Below, piece by piece: positions 21,045-31,430 of a DNA stretch of 64,000 bases. Position 1 is the stretch's first letter; each line of letters starts with the position of its first letter. This DNA comes from Pleurodeles waltl. Lineage: Eukaryota > Chordata > Amphibia > Caudata > Salamandridae. The DNA lies in the NCBI RefSeq assembly GCF_031143425.1, contig NC_090445.1:1191982691-1192046690 (forward strand). Reading direction: 5' to 3'. The notes under the pieces were generated by a model that was given only the letters and a program-made list of their open reading frames with translations, did not search any database and had not been told where the DNA came from. Position numbers and translations under genes: made by a program.

Positions 21045-23599
21045 ATGGTTGCTGCGACTGGGGAAAGGGCCCCTGCCTTCACTGCCGAAGAATTGGAGAA
21101 ACTTGTTGATGGGGTCCTCCCCCAGTATGCGCTACTCTACGGTCCTCCAGACCAACAGGTTAGTACACAGGGTGCACGTTGAATGGGCTATGCCTTTGTT
21201 GAGTGGGGTGTATGTAAGATGGTGGGGAGGGGAGCGAATGAGGAGTGCAACGCACGAAAGATGAGAGCATGTGCCACATGGCAAGGTTGGGGAGGAGGGG
21301 GGCCACTCACATTGACCAGGCGGAAAACTGATGCGATTTCCTTTACCACCCTGTACATGTCACATAGGTCAGCGCCCATCAGAAGATCGACATTTGGCGT
21401 GCCATCGCCAAGGACTTCCGGGCCCTGGGGGTCCACAACAGACGGGGCACCCACTGCCGAAAGAGGTGGGAGGACATCCGCCGCGGGACCAGAAAGACCA
21501 CTGAGTCTCTGCTGGGGATGGCCTCCCAACGTAGGAGGGGTGCCAGCTGCCAATTGACCCCCCTGATGTCCCGGATCCTGGCGGTGGCCTACCCCGATTT
21601 GGATGGGCGCGTGAGGACATCACAGCAGACACAAGGGGGTGAGTATCAGCACATTCTGCTATCTTTGCGCGCAGTTGAGGTGTCTGGGTTGGGGAGGAGG
21701 GCTGTGGGTAACTCAAGGCCAGGGCGCTTTCTGTAGCCTAGTACCCTCCATTAGGCATGGCCCTGTGCCCCCGCCCCCCACCTCTGTAGGGTGCCAAGTA
21801 CAGCTATCCATGGTCCTGCATCACCCATGTGTGCATTTGTCGTCCATAGACCTGTAGGCCTAGTCACAAGAACTTAGTAGTGTACCCCGATTGCGCAGCG
21901 TAGTGCAGGGGGCTTCTGTGTCTGTCCTCTCCGCCATCGGTGTTGCCAATGCATGCACTCAACCTGTCTTCATTTCTCCCCCCCACCCATTTTCTTTTTC
22001 TTCCTGTGCATGTGTGCATTAGCATCATCAGGCGGAGGAGAAGTGGCATCGGCGCACGAGGGAGCTGCATCTCACATGGCCCCGGAGGGCCATGCAACCG
22101 ACTCAGAGTTCACCAGTGAGACGGAGGGCGAGGGGAGCTCCACAACGGGGACCCGTGGAGACTTCAGCGACACCGACACGTCCTCGGAAGGGAGCTCCCT
22201 TGCGGTGGCGGCAACATCCGTGCCCACCTCCACCACAGGTACAGCCGCCACCCAGCGCACCAGCCCCGCCCTCCCAGCAGCCCCTCGGCCTTCGCTCCGT
22301 GCCCGCTCACCCAGGAAGGCAGGCATCTCCTTCGCCCCAGGCACCTCAGGCCCTGCCCCAGTTACCCCTGCTGCCCTCAGTGAGGAGGTCATTGACCTCC
22401 TGCGGACGCTCATTGTTGGGCAGTCTACCCTTTTGAATGCCATCCAGGGTGTAGAAAGGGAGGTGCATCGGAGCAATGCATACCTGGAGGGCATTCATTC
22501 GGGTCAGGCTGCCCATCAGCGATCGTTCAACGCTCTGGCCTCAGCACTGACGGCAGCCATTGTCCCTGTCTCCAGCCTCCCTCTTCTAACTCCCTCCACC
22601 CAGTCCCAGTCTCCTGTTCCTCTGCCTATCCCATCCACACCATCAGACCAGCCTGCACACACCTCAACACCCAAGGGCAGTTCATCCAGACATAAGCACC
22701 ACAGAACCCACAAGCATTCACACAAACAACATCCAGATGCAGACATGCCAACAGTCACTACCACCTCTGTGTCCCCCTCCTCCTCGTCTCCCTCCTCCCT
22801 CCCTGTGACGTCTCCACTCACACCTGCATGCACACCACCATCAGCCAGTACTTCCATCACCAGCACACCCTCCATTACAGTCAGCACACGTGCAGTCACC
22901 ACCCCCACTGCCATTTACACGTCCCCTGTGTCCTCTCCCACTGTGTCTGTCACCCCCTCTTCCAAACCACACAAACGCAGCCACCCACCCACCCAGCAGC
23001 CATCCACCTCACGACAGCCTCCAGCCCAAGCACCTGCACCCAAAGACAGACTTGACTCTCCTACAACCACATCCTCTTCCTCCACTCCCATACCCACTGC
23101 ACCTACCCTTCCCATTGCTCCTAAAAAACTTTTCCTCTCCAAAACGAACCTCTTTGCACCACCTGACCCACCCCCTCCATCTGGTAAGAGTCCAAAGAGC
23201 ACCTCAGCCACCACCAGCCCTGCATCTAGTATCACCATAGTGCAGGGCTATTGGAGTCCACCAGCTCCTAGGGAAGGAACATCGGCCAGCAGCAAGGGGA
23301 CAGCCAGCCCACCCCCTGGGAAGAGGACAAGAAAAATTAAGGGCCAGCGCGAAAAGCCTGAGACGGCTGCCACCAAGGAGAGTGGTCTTGCCCCGTCACC
23401 TGCCACATCATCTAAGGGAGGCAAGGGCCAGAGAGCTGCAGCAAAGGAGGGCAAGGGCAGCAGGGCGGAGAAGACATGCAGCAGGCGAGCGCACCAGGAG
23501 GGCCCCACCAGCCCCATACCGGGTGTGACGGACGTCACCCACGGGCCCAAGACTCCATCACAGGAGGGCCCCGCTACCGCAAGGTCGGAGGGCGACTAA
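21045..23599 (+). CDS. Harbinger A Myb2: second Myb/SANT-like protein, three exons, intact
   Basis: Exons are 21045-21158, 21368-21638 and 22023-23599, with GTTAGT and GTGAGT donors and CACATAG and GCATTAG acceptors. Phases agree (0, then 1), giving about 653 residues. The N-terminal ~125 residues form a SANT-like domain: FTAEELEKLVDGVLPQYALL, then IDIWRAIAKDFRALG and THCRKRWEDIRRGTRK. A helical stretch at VIDLLRTLIVGQSTLLNAIQ follows, then long Ser/Thr/Pro-rich disorder and a basic C-terminus. It differs from Myb1 in sequence and exon count. It lies antisense in the HARBI1 intron. Function is inferred as DNA binding only. Confidence 0.85.
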
Positions 23600-23645
23600 G
23601 CGGGGAGTCTTGGCCAGGTCTGGGTCCCTGGAAAGACAGGACAAG

Positions 23646-24090
23646 CACCGCTGAACAGGGCCCCGCCAAGACAGGCACCGCTGAACAGGGCCCCGCCGTG
23701 AAGAGCACCGCTGAACAGGGCCCCGCCGTGAAGAGCACCGCTGAACAGGGCCCCGCCGTGAAGAGCACCGCTGAACAGGGCCCCGCCAAGACAGGCACCG
23801 CTGAACAGGGCCCCGCCGTGAAGAGCACCGCTGAACAGGGCCCCGCCAAGACAGGCACCGCTGAACAGGGCCCCGCCGTGAAGAGCACCGCTGAACAGGG
23901 CCCCGCCAAGACAAGCACCGCTGAACAGGGCCCCGCCGTGAAGAGCACCGCTGAACAGGGCCCCGCCGTGAAGAGCACCGCTGAACAGGGCCCCGCCAAG
24001 ACAGGCACCGCTGAACAGGGCCCCGCCGTGAAGAGCACCGCTGAACAGGGCCCCGCCGTGAAGAGCACCGCTGAACAGGGCACCGCCGTC
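23646..24090 (+). repeat. minisatellite A1, 30-bp unit, about 15 copies
   Basis: GCTGAACAGG recurs exactly every 30 bases from 23649 to 24069. Two variants alternate, CCCCGCCGTGAAGAGC and CCCCGCCAAGACAGGC. In one frame it reads as a ten-residue repeat, STAEQGPAVK. It begins 47 bp after the Myb2 stop codon, so it would lie in the Myb2 3' untranslated region. Confidence 0.93.
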
Positions 24091-25797
24091 TCAAGCACGG
24101 CTCCGCTGGGCCCTTCCTGTCAAGCACGGCTCCGCTGGGCCCTTCATCTCAAGCACCGCTCCGCTGGGCCCTTCCTGTCAAGCACCGCTCCGCTGGGCCC
24201 TTCATCTCAAGCACGGCTCCGCTGGGCCCTTCCTGTCAAGCACCGCTCCGCTGGGCCCTTCATCTCAAGCACGGCTCAGCTGGGCCCTTCCTGTCAAGCA
24301 CCGCTCCGCTGGGCCCTTCATCTCAAGCACGCCTCCGCTGGGCCCTTCCTGTCAAGCACCGCTCCGCTGGGCCCTTCATCTCAAGCACCGCTCCGCTGGG
24401 CCCTTCCTGTCAAGCACCGCTCCGCTGGGCACCGCCGTCTCAAGCACCGCTCCGCTGGGCCCTTCCTGTCAAGCAACGCTCCGCTGGGCACCACCGTCTC
24501 AAGCACCACTCCGCTGGGCCCTTCCTGTCAAGCACCGCTCCGCTGGGCACCGCCATCTCAAGCACCGCTCCGCTGGGCCCTTCATCTCAAGCACGCCTCC
24601 GCTGGGCCCTTCCTGTCAAGCACGGCTCCGCTGGGCCCTTCATATCAAGCACAGCTCCGCTGGGCCCTTCCTGTCAAGCACGGCTCCGCTGGGCCCTTCA
24701 TCTCAAGCACGGCTCTGCTGGGCCCTTCATCTCAAGCACCGCTCCACTGGGCCCTTCATCTCAAGCACGGCTCCGCTGGGCCCTTCCTGTCAAGCACCGC
24801 TCCGCTGGGCCCTTCATCTCAAGCACGCCTCCGCTGGGCCCTTCCTATCAAGCACCGCTCCGCTGGGCCCTTCATCTCAAGCACGGCTCCGCTGGGCCCT
24901 TCCTGTCAAGCACCGCTCCGCTGGGCCCTTCATCTCAAGCACGCCTCCGCTGGGCCCTTCCTGTCAAGCACCGCTCCGCTGGGCCCTTCATCTCAAGCAC
25001 GCCTCCGCTGGGCCCTTCCTGTCAAGCACCGCTCCGCTGGGCCCTTCATCTCAAGCACCGCTCCGCTGGGCCCTTCCTGTCAAGCACCGCTCAGCTGGGC
25101 ACCGCCGTCTCAAGCATCGCTCTGCTGGGCCCTTCCTGTCAAGCACCGCTCCGCTGGGCACCGCCGTCTCAAGCACCGCTCCGCTGGGCCCTTCCTGTCA
25201 AGCACCGCTCCGCTGGGCACCGCCGTCTCAAGCACCGCTCCGCTGGGCCCTTCATCTCAAGCACGCCTCCGCTGGGCCCTTCCTGTCAAGCACCGCTCCG
25301 CTGGGCCCTTCATCTCAAGCACGGCTCCGCTGGGCCCTTCCTGTCAAGCACCGCTCCGCTGGGCCCTTCATCTCAAGCACGGCTCCGCTGGGCCCTTCCT
25401 GTCAAGCACCGCTCCGCTGGGCACCGCCGTCTCAAGCACCGCTCCGCTGGGCCCTTCATCTCAAGCACGCCTCCGCTGGGCCCTTCCTGTCAAGCACCGC
25501 TCCGCTGGGCCCTTCATCTCAAGCACGGCTCCACTGGGCCCTTCCTGTCAAGCACCGCTCCGCTGGGCCCTTCATCTCAAGCACGGCTCCGCTGGGCCCT
25601 TCCTGTCATGCACCGCTCCGCTGGGCCCTTCATCTCAAGCACAGCTCCGCTGGGCCCTTCCTGTCAAGCACCGCTCCGCTGGGCACTGCCGTCTCAAGCA
25701 CCGCTCCGCTGGGCCCTTCCTGTCAAGCACCGCTCCGCTGGGCACCGCCGTCTCAAGCACCGCTCCGCTGGGCACCACCGTCTCAAGCACCGCTGGT
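24091..25797 (+). repeat. minisatellite A2, 29-bp unit, about 59 copies
   Basis: The core AAGCACCGCTCCGCTGGGCC repeats every 29 bases with three interspersed endings (CTTCCTGTC, CTTCATCTC, ACCGCCGTCTC). The plus strand contains no TAA, TAG or TGA, so all three frames are open and an 805-codon frame (23476-25893) crosses both arrays. The unit shares AGCACCGCT and GGGCCC with the 30-bp unit of A1, so one array probably arose from the other. Confidence 0.93.
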
Positions 25798-26429
25798 CCA
25801 TTGACAGTGCCGGTTCTGTGTCGAGCAGGTGTTCACGAAGCACTCTGGGCACCATGCCTCCTCCAATACCAGTGGAGTCGGTTATCCATCTGATGGACTG
25901 TGGCTTTGCACTCCCCAGGATGGTACAGTGGGCATGGAGGCCCCTCGTGGATCTGGCGTCGTGGACTCATGTGGCTGAGGTGCCCCCCTTTCCCTTCCCC
26001 CTGAGGTGCCTGTTGTTTTATCATCTGATGCCCCTGCAGTGTTCTCTCCAATGGTATCCGGTCTCCTGTGTGGGCTTTGCCCATGTGTTTGTACACATTG
26101 GCCCACGGACTATGGATATTTAACGGACTGTGCAGGACTGATTGACTATGTTCATACTTTGCACTATGTTCATTATTTGTTTTGTATATTTCATATGGCA
26201 TATTTACCATGACTTCAATGAACCTATTTTATACATAAATTTGTAACTTCATTTTAATTATGTCTTTCCATTCTTCTGGGGGGTTTGGGGGGTGTCACTC
26301 TGACTTGTTGCTCTGCATTGGTGTGTAGGTATTGGGGGGGGTGGGTTGGGGGGGTGGGTGTATCGCGTATGTGTGTGCACGTAACCTTTCCTCCTCCCCC
26401 CTCCCCTGTGTCGTAGGTGCAGTACTCAC
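25798..26429. other. Harbinger A sequence between minisatellite and HARBI1 exon 1
   Basis: This stretch includes one copy of the segment that is repeated six times (64-bp period) in B. It also has an AT-rich zone (26130-26270) where a Myb2 poly(A) site could lie and a G/T-rich stretch (26278-26365). The HARBI1 intron donor GTGAGT is at 26429 on the minus strand. Confidence 0.6.
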
Positions 26430-26512
26430 CGTTGTCGTCTGCGCCGGCGTTCGTACTCGTGGTAGATGAGCAGGTAGACAAGAGCTGGTAGTATGTTTAA
26501 TTCGGGTTCCAT
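26430..26512 (-). CDS. HARBI1-like: Harbinger A HARBI1-type transposase, exon 1
   Basis: An ATG at 26512 opens 27 codons plus two bases, ending CAACG before GTGAGT. The peptide begins MEPELNILPALV and ends ERRRRRQ, the short leucine-rich then arginine-rich leader that many HARBI1-like nucleases carry. Joining to 20581 keeps frame and gives RRRRRQ-R-HRPLG. The same 83-bp exon occurs in B (33682-33764) and, decayed, in C (about 31830-31912). It lies about 330 bp inside the right terminal repeat, so transcription of the nuclease should start at this end. Confidence 0.85.
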
Positions 26513-26840
26513 GCTGTCCAGATTCCTCGTGGAGTGTGTGGAGGTGAGCGTTTTCCCGTTCGTAGTCTGTTTCTGCCGTGTTTTTATCGGCGGGGCTCCC
26601 GCCCCGAAAAAGGTGGCGGATTGGTGAGTTGTGATAGGGTGGGCGGTACATTGTCTGCCGCCTGCCTGTTGGCGGAGACCGCCGCGCTGTTTGTCGGTCC
26701 CGCCGTGGAGGTCGGTGTGTTAAAGTGGCGGGCTGTGTTGGCGGTTCCCGCCAGGGTCAGAATTGCATTTTTTGGACCGCCTGCCTGTTGGCGGGTTGGC
26801 CGCCGCTTTATCACTGACCGCCAGGGTTGGAATGACCCCC
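26513..26840. repeat. Harbinger A right subterminal region and terminal repeat
   Basis: This GC-rich DNA is full of GGCGG/CCGCC words and short inverted pairs (GGCGGGGCTCCCGCCCCG; GCCTGCCTGTTGGCGG repeated), ending in GGTTGGAATGACCCCC. It should hold the HARBI1 promoter and candidate Myb binding sites. Confidence 0.65.
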
Positions 26841-26843
26841 TAA

Positions 26844-27078
26844 ATGCGCTATGCGCGGCAGGTCTGAAACCCACTCGGGGTCTCAAGCCCTGCCGCGTCT
26901 GCCTTTGAGGCAGAACTGAAAGAAGGGGGCGCGGCGAGTGCCGCAACCCCTGACCAGGCTTGCGGCTTCTCCCGCGGCTTGTGTGTAGGCCGCGACTTCT
27001 CCCACGGCCCGCACACAGGCCGCGGTATTAAACAAATGCCGCGCCGCGGTGACCCGAGCCTGCGGCCGCGCCGTGACA
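26844..27078 (-). repeat. gypsy-2 5' LTR, part 2 (outer end)
   Basis: This is the remainder of the upstream LTR after Harbinger A. It matches 12408-12654 and ends CGTGACA before the CTGTG duplication at 27079-27083. Confidence 0.9.
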
Positions 27079-27083
27079 CTGTG

Positions 27084-27217
27084 ATTGTGGCCCTGTCAAG
27101 TCTATAGGTGAGGATAATGTGCCTGTCCTCCATTGTTGCCAAGTCCACCAGTGGGGTGTACATGGGGGTATGTCTCCATCTCCTATACATCCGCAGCAGT
27201 AGCAATATATGGGGCAA
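27084..27217 (-). pseudogene. HARBI1-like: Harbinger C HARBI1, 5' part of exon 2
   Basis: The minus-strand translation gives TPLVDLATMEDRHIILTYRL DRATI, matching the start of the A transposase, and then stops exactly at the gypsy-2 duplication. The rest of the gene resumes at 11748. It identifies C as the host of the gypsy-2 insertion. Confidence 0.8.
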
Positions 27218-27655
27218 AAGAGTGAGGAGCCGGTCACAAACTGAACATTGGAGTCACAACAGTACGATGCATGATGTCAATTTTAAGTGTATAAGTAGCA
27301 TTTGTCCTGTATGTCCAATTGTGAGATGTGACGCAGTTATAATCCAGGGCCCGCCCCCCCCCCGAAATGGCATTCGCCTGTCCTGTGCGGAGGGACAGGT
27401 GACAGTGAGGTAATTCCGCTGACGTTGTGTGCCGTTGCAGGAGGCGGTCGGGAATGCACGTGCAACTCCTCATTGGTTAGAATTGAGTCCTATGGGGTAC
27501 AGTGGCCTATGGTGATGTACGCCGGCGGTGACGGTATCCACCGCTGCGGACGTCACTGCCATTTTCTATCTGTTCTCTCACTTGCTACCTGACCTTCAAC
27601 ACGGGAGGACCTACACTGCATGTGCTGCTGCTGTGACCTGTGATTGGGGCCTACC

Positions 27656-30177
27656 ATGGCGCGTGTGACTGGGGAAAGGGCCCCTGCCTTCACTTTGATC
27701 AAGTTGGAGAGACTGGTGGATGGGGTCCTACCCCAGTGCGGACTGCTTTATAGGCCTCCAGACCAACAGGTGAGTACACTGTGAGTACGATGCATGGGGC
27801 ATGAATGCATGGAGTGGTGTGTGTGAAGGCCTTGTGTGGGGGGGCGTTGGTGGATGTCCCCTGAGCGGTGTGCTGCTTGTGTGCTGGCCCCGGGCTGTGC
27901 AAATGGGGATTGGAAGGGGTATGGTGGGCCATGAGTGTAACAGGCAGGATGGTCTGACTAATACCTTTCCCTGTGTGTATTTCCTCTGCAGGTCAGTGCC
28001 TATCAAAAAAAGGGTATATGGCGTGCCATCGTCAAGGATGTGTGGACTATATGGCAGGTGGAGCACCCACTGTCGGTGTGAGGACCTGAGACGCTGGGCA
28101 CGGAAGACGGTGGAGGCCCAGCTGGGGATGGCCTCTCAACGAGGAAGGGGTGCCCATCGAACTCTGACCGCCCTGATGGCCCGCATACTGGTGATGGTCT
28201 ATCTGGAGCTGGATGGGCGCTTAAGGGCATCACAGCAGCCACAAGGGAGTGAGTACAGTGCCCATCATTACTAATTATGCCTGATGGGATGGTATTCGGG
28301 TGGGGAATGTGGGCCTGTGGGTGCCCCTAGGCCAGGCCTGACAGTGCAGTGTAGGTCCCCTGGTGGCAAGGGTTCTGATGTGATAGTCCTCCTACCTAGC
28401 TTATAGGCATCCACTACTAGGCAGGGATGTGTGGGTTCCAGGTATGCTGCAGTTGGCGGTATGTGTCTCTCCCCATGCCCTGGTGACTAGCATTGTTACT
28501 GGTAGTGCATTGCATAGTGCATAGCCTGTTCCCTGTGTGTGAGGATGCTGTGTACGCCAACGTGGTGTTGGTGCAGCCACTGACCAAATGTATCCTTTGT
28601 CTCCCCCCTCTTATTTTGTCATCCTGTCCTTATGTGCATTAGCATCATCTGGCAGAGGAGCAGAGGCACCAGCGACGGAGGGAGCTGCATCCCACAGGGC
28701 CCAGGAGGCAGAGTCCACCCACAGTGAGGGCACCAGTGGGATGGAGGGCGAGGGGAGCACCACGGCGGAGACAGGAGGGGACAGTTTGGACATATACCTC
28801 CTCCGATGGAAGTTCCCTGGTGGTGGCGCATACCTCTGTGACCACCCCAGCTACAGGTACAACCGCCACCCCCTGTACCAGCACCGCCCTCCCAGCAGCC
28901 CCTCATCGAGTTGCCCGTGCCTGCTCACCCAGGAGGCTGGGCATCTCCTTAGCCCCAGGCACCTCAGGCCCTGCCCCAGTTAGCCCTGCCTCCCTGAGTG
29001 AGGTGGCTATTGACCTCCTGAGATCCATCTCTGTTGAGCAGTCAGCCATTGTGAATGCCATCCAGGAGCTGGCAGCCCACATGCAACAGACCAATGCATT
29101 TCTGTAGGGCATTCACACTGGCTTGGTGGCCCAACAGAGATCGATCCAGGCTCTAGCCTCCTCTCTGATGGCAGCCATTGCCCCTGTTTCCACCCTCCCC
29201 CCCACCACAACTTCCTCTTCCCAATCCCATTCCCCTCAACCCCAACCTATCCCAAGCACACGGGCAGATGAGCATGCACACATGACAACACACAAGAGTG
29301 GCACAGGCAAACACAAGCACCACACATCATCCCCCAGGCACTCACCCAAACACCATCCAGATGCAGACATACCAACATTCACTGCCTCCACTGTGTCCCC
29401 TTCCTCCTGCTCCTCCACCTCCCTCCAAGTTGCGTCTACACTCACACCTGCATGCACTACATCCACATCCACTACCGCCATCACCACCACACCTAGCAGA
29501 ACACGCACCTCACTGCAGACACCACCACAACATCCATGCACACATCCCCTGTGTCCTCTTCCACTGTGTCTGTCACCCCCGTCCTGAAGTACACAAATGC
29601 AAGCACTCAGACACCCAACAGCCATCCACCTCACAACAGCATCCAGCCCATGCACCTGCACCCAAAAACAGCAGGAAGACACCTCCCACCACCAATCCCT
29701 CTTAATCCTCTCCCATACCTTCTCCCTGCCCCAATGTCCCTAGTCAGCCTTTCCTCTCCACCATTGACCTCTTCCCTACCCCTCCCACCCCGGCCTTCAC
29801 ATCTGGCCAGGGTGGCTAAAACCCAGGCAAGCACCTCAGCCACCAGTCCCTGGGCCCAGTAGTGTCCACATCCAATCGTGGTGGGTAAGGATCCAGGGCA
29901 CCAGGCTGCCTCGTGGAAAGGGTGCCTGCCCCAAGTGCTGCCAGGAAGGGCAAGGAGCCATCCCCAGTTGCTGCCAGGAAGGGCAAGGAGCCATCCCCAA
30001 CTGCTGCAAGGAAGGGCAAGGAGCCATCCCCAGCTGCTGCCCAGAAGGGCGAAGAGCCATCCCCAGCTGCTGCCAGAAAGGGCAAGGGGCCTGCACCAGC
30101 AGGCAGGAAGGATAAGGGGCCTGGTGCTGGGACTCAGTCTGAACCACCAAAATCCAACCATGGTTGTGCAGCCATCT
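27656..30177 (+). pseudogene. Harbinger C Myb2, disrupted
   Basis: Exon 1 (27656-27769) is 114 bp as in A and B, starting MARVTGERAPAFT, with donor GTGAGT. Exon 2 (27992-28248) begins VSAYQKKGIWRAIVKD after acceptor CTCTGCAG, but is 257 bp instead of 271, which shifts the frame and removes the core of the SANT-like domain. Exon 3 starts at 28643 after GCATTAG and encodes a decayed Ser/Thr/Pro-rich region with further stops (e.g. TAG at 29105). Intron positions are the same in all three elements. Confidence 0.8.
29937..30101 (+). repeat. minisatellite C1, 33-bp unit, five copies
   Basis: GCTGCCAGGAAGGGCAAGGA plus GCCATCCCCAGTT repeats five times. In one frame it reads AARKGKEPSPV. It sits where A and B carry their 30- and 29-bp arrays, but the unit is unrelated at the base level. 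Confidence 0.85.
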
Positions 30178-30735
30178 GAAGCTGCAGGGGATGGGCTGGA
30201 GCTTCCCCCCCACAACCACCAGCAGCAGCACCACCACCACCACCAGTGGGCAACCGTCCGAGGCTACAGGGGATGGGCTGGACCTTCCCCCCACAACCAC
30301 TGTTAGCAGCAGCAGCACCACCACCAGTGGGCAGCCGTCTGAGGCTGCAGGGGATAGGCTGGAGCTGCCCCCAAAACCACCCGCAGCAGCAGCACCACCA
30401 CCACCAGTGGGCAGCCGTCTGAGGCTGTAGGGGATGGGCTGGAGGTTTCCCCCACAACCACCGCCAGCAGCAGCACCACCACCAGTGGGCAGCCGTCCAA
30501 GGCTGCAGGGGATGGGCTGGAGCTGCCCCCAAAACCACCAGCAGCAGCACCACCACCAGTGGGCAGCCGTCCAAGGCTGTAGGGGATGGGCTGGAGCTTC
30601 CCCCAACAACCACCGCCAGCAGCAGCAGCACCACCACCACCACCACCACCAGTGGGCAGCCGTCCGAGGCTGCAGGGGATGGGCTAGAGCTTCCCCCCAC
30701 AACCACCGCAAGCAGCAGCAACATCATTGACACCA
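30170..30735 (+). repeat. minisatellite C2, about 75-95-bp unit with CAC/CAG runs, about seven copies
   Basis: The block GCAGCCGTCTGAGGCTGCAG followed by GGGATGGGCTGGAG and then variable (CAG)n(CCA)n tracts repeats about seven times. Length varies mainly in the triplet tracts. No stable frame is kept. Confidence 0.85.
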
Positions 30736-30784
30736 CTGAGCAGCCATCACCGCTGGCGGACGTTCTATAGACCTGCCTTCATGG

Positions 30785-31430
30785 GCTGTTGTGCTGCCTA
30801 TCCCCTGCAAATCCTGTGGGAATGACACCCACTTGATAGACGGTAATCTTGCCCTCCCCAAGATCTGCATCACAGGGCACGATGCCCACTCCAGAATCAG
30901 TGGGTATGTCACCCACTCACCCCATCCTCCCCAGGATGAAGATCACAGGGCACGATGCCCCCTCCAGAACCAGTGGGTATGGCACCCACTCACCCCATCC
31001 TTCACATGATGAAGATGACTGGGCACGATGCCCCCACCAGAACCAGTGGGTAAGACACCCACCAACCCCAGCCTCCCCAGGATCAAGCATAGGGCATGTT
31101 GCCCCCTCCTGAGCATGTGGGCAAGTCACCCACTTGAGAGACTGTGGCCTTGCAATCCCCAGGACCAAGCACAGGGCATGTTGCCCCCTCCAGAACCAGT
31201 GGGCAAGTCACCCACCTGAGAGACCGTGGCCTTCCACTCCCCAAGACCAAGCACAGGCAAGTTTCCCCCCTCCAGAGCCAGTGTGAAAGTCACCCACTTG
31301 AGAGACCGTGCTCTTGCACTCCCCAGGACCAAGCACAGGGCATGTTGCCCCCTCCAGAGCATGTGAGCATGTCACCCACTTGAGAGACTGTGGCCTTGCA
31401 CTCCCCAGGGCAGAGCAATGGCCATGTTCT
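30785..31430 (+). repeat. minisatellite C3, about 70-80-bp unit, about eight copies
   Basis: GGGCA(C/T)G(A/T)TGCCCCCTCC followed by AGAACCAGTGGG and CACCCACT recurs about eight times. The unit includes TGAGAGACTGTGGCCTTGCA, which is the same segment as the 64-bp repeat in B (inverted there) and the single copy in A. Confidence 0.8.

Larger units (their letters stand above)
16943..26840 (+). mobile_element. Harbinger A: near-intact three-gene PIF/Harbinger element, 9.9 kb
   Basis: Ends read GGGGGTCATTCTGACC (left) and, inverted, GGGGGTCATTCCAACC (right). TAA is duplicated at 16940-16942 and 26841-26843, the TWA duplication known for Harbingers, and the uninterrupted sister LTR at 12405 confirms both boundaries. 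Order: Myb1 (plus), HARBI1 exon 2 (minus), Myb2 (plus), minisatellites, HARBI1 exon 1 (minus). The nuclease and Myb2 frames are open. Myb1 has one frameshift. CCGCC-rich subterminal DNA lies inside each end. Confidence 0.93.
11754..27078 (-). mobile_element. gypsy-2: Tf1/sushi-type chromovirus, split by Harbinger A
   Basis: LTRs are 11754-12654 and 16289-16942 plus 26844-27078. The duplication CTGTG is at 11749-11753 and 27079-27083. LTR ends are TGTCACG...CGTGACA. Without Harbinger A and the MITE it is about 5.25 kb. Minus-strand order is a 5' gag remnant, protease, reverse transcriptase, RNase H, integrase, chromodomain. Nearly all of gag is missing. The primer site is complementary to the predicted 5' end of the element's own RNA. 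A G-run (12661-12669) before the downstream LTR is the likely polypurine tract. The copy is dead: it has stops, frameshifts and two insertions. Confidence 0.9.

Noticed and set aside
23646..25797. Regular short repeats that could suggest a CRISPR-like array
   Set aside because: Units are contiguous 29/30-bp tandem copies without unique spacers, in a eukaryotic transposon. It is a minisatellite.
23476..25893. 805-codon open frame as a protein gene
   Set aside because: The frame is open only because the repeat strand lacks stop trinucleotides, and it has no start context or non-repeat domain. The real Myb2 exon ends at 23599 in another frame.
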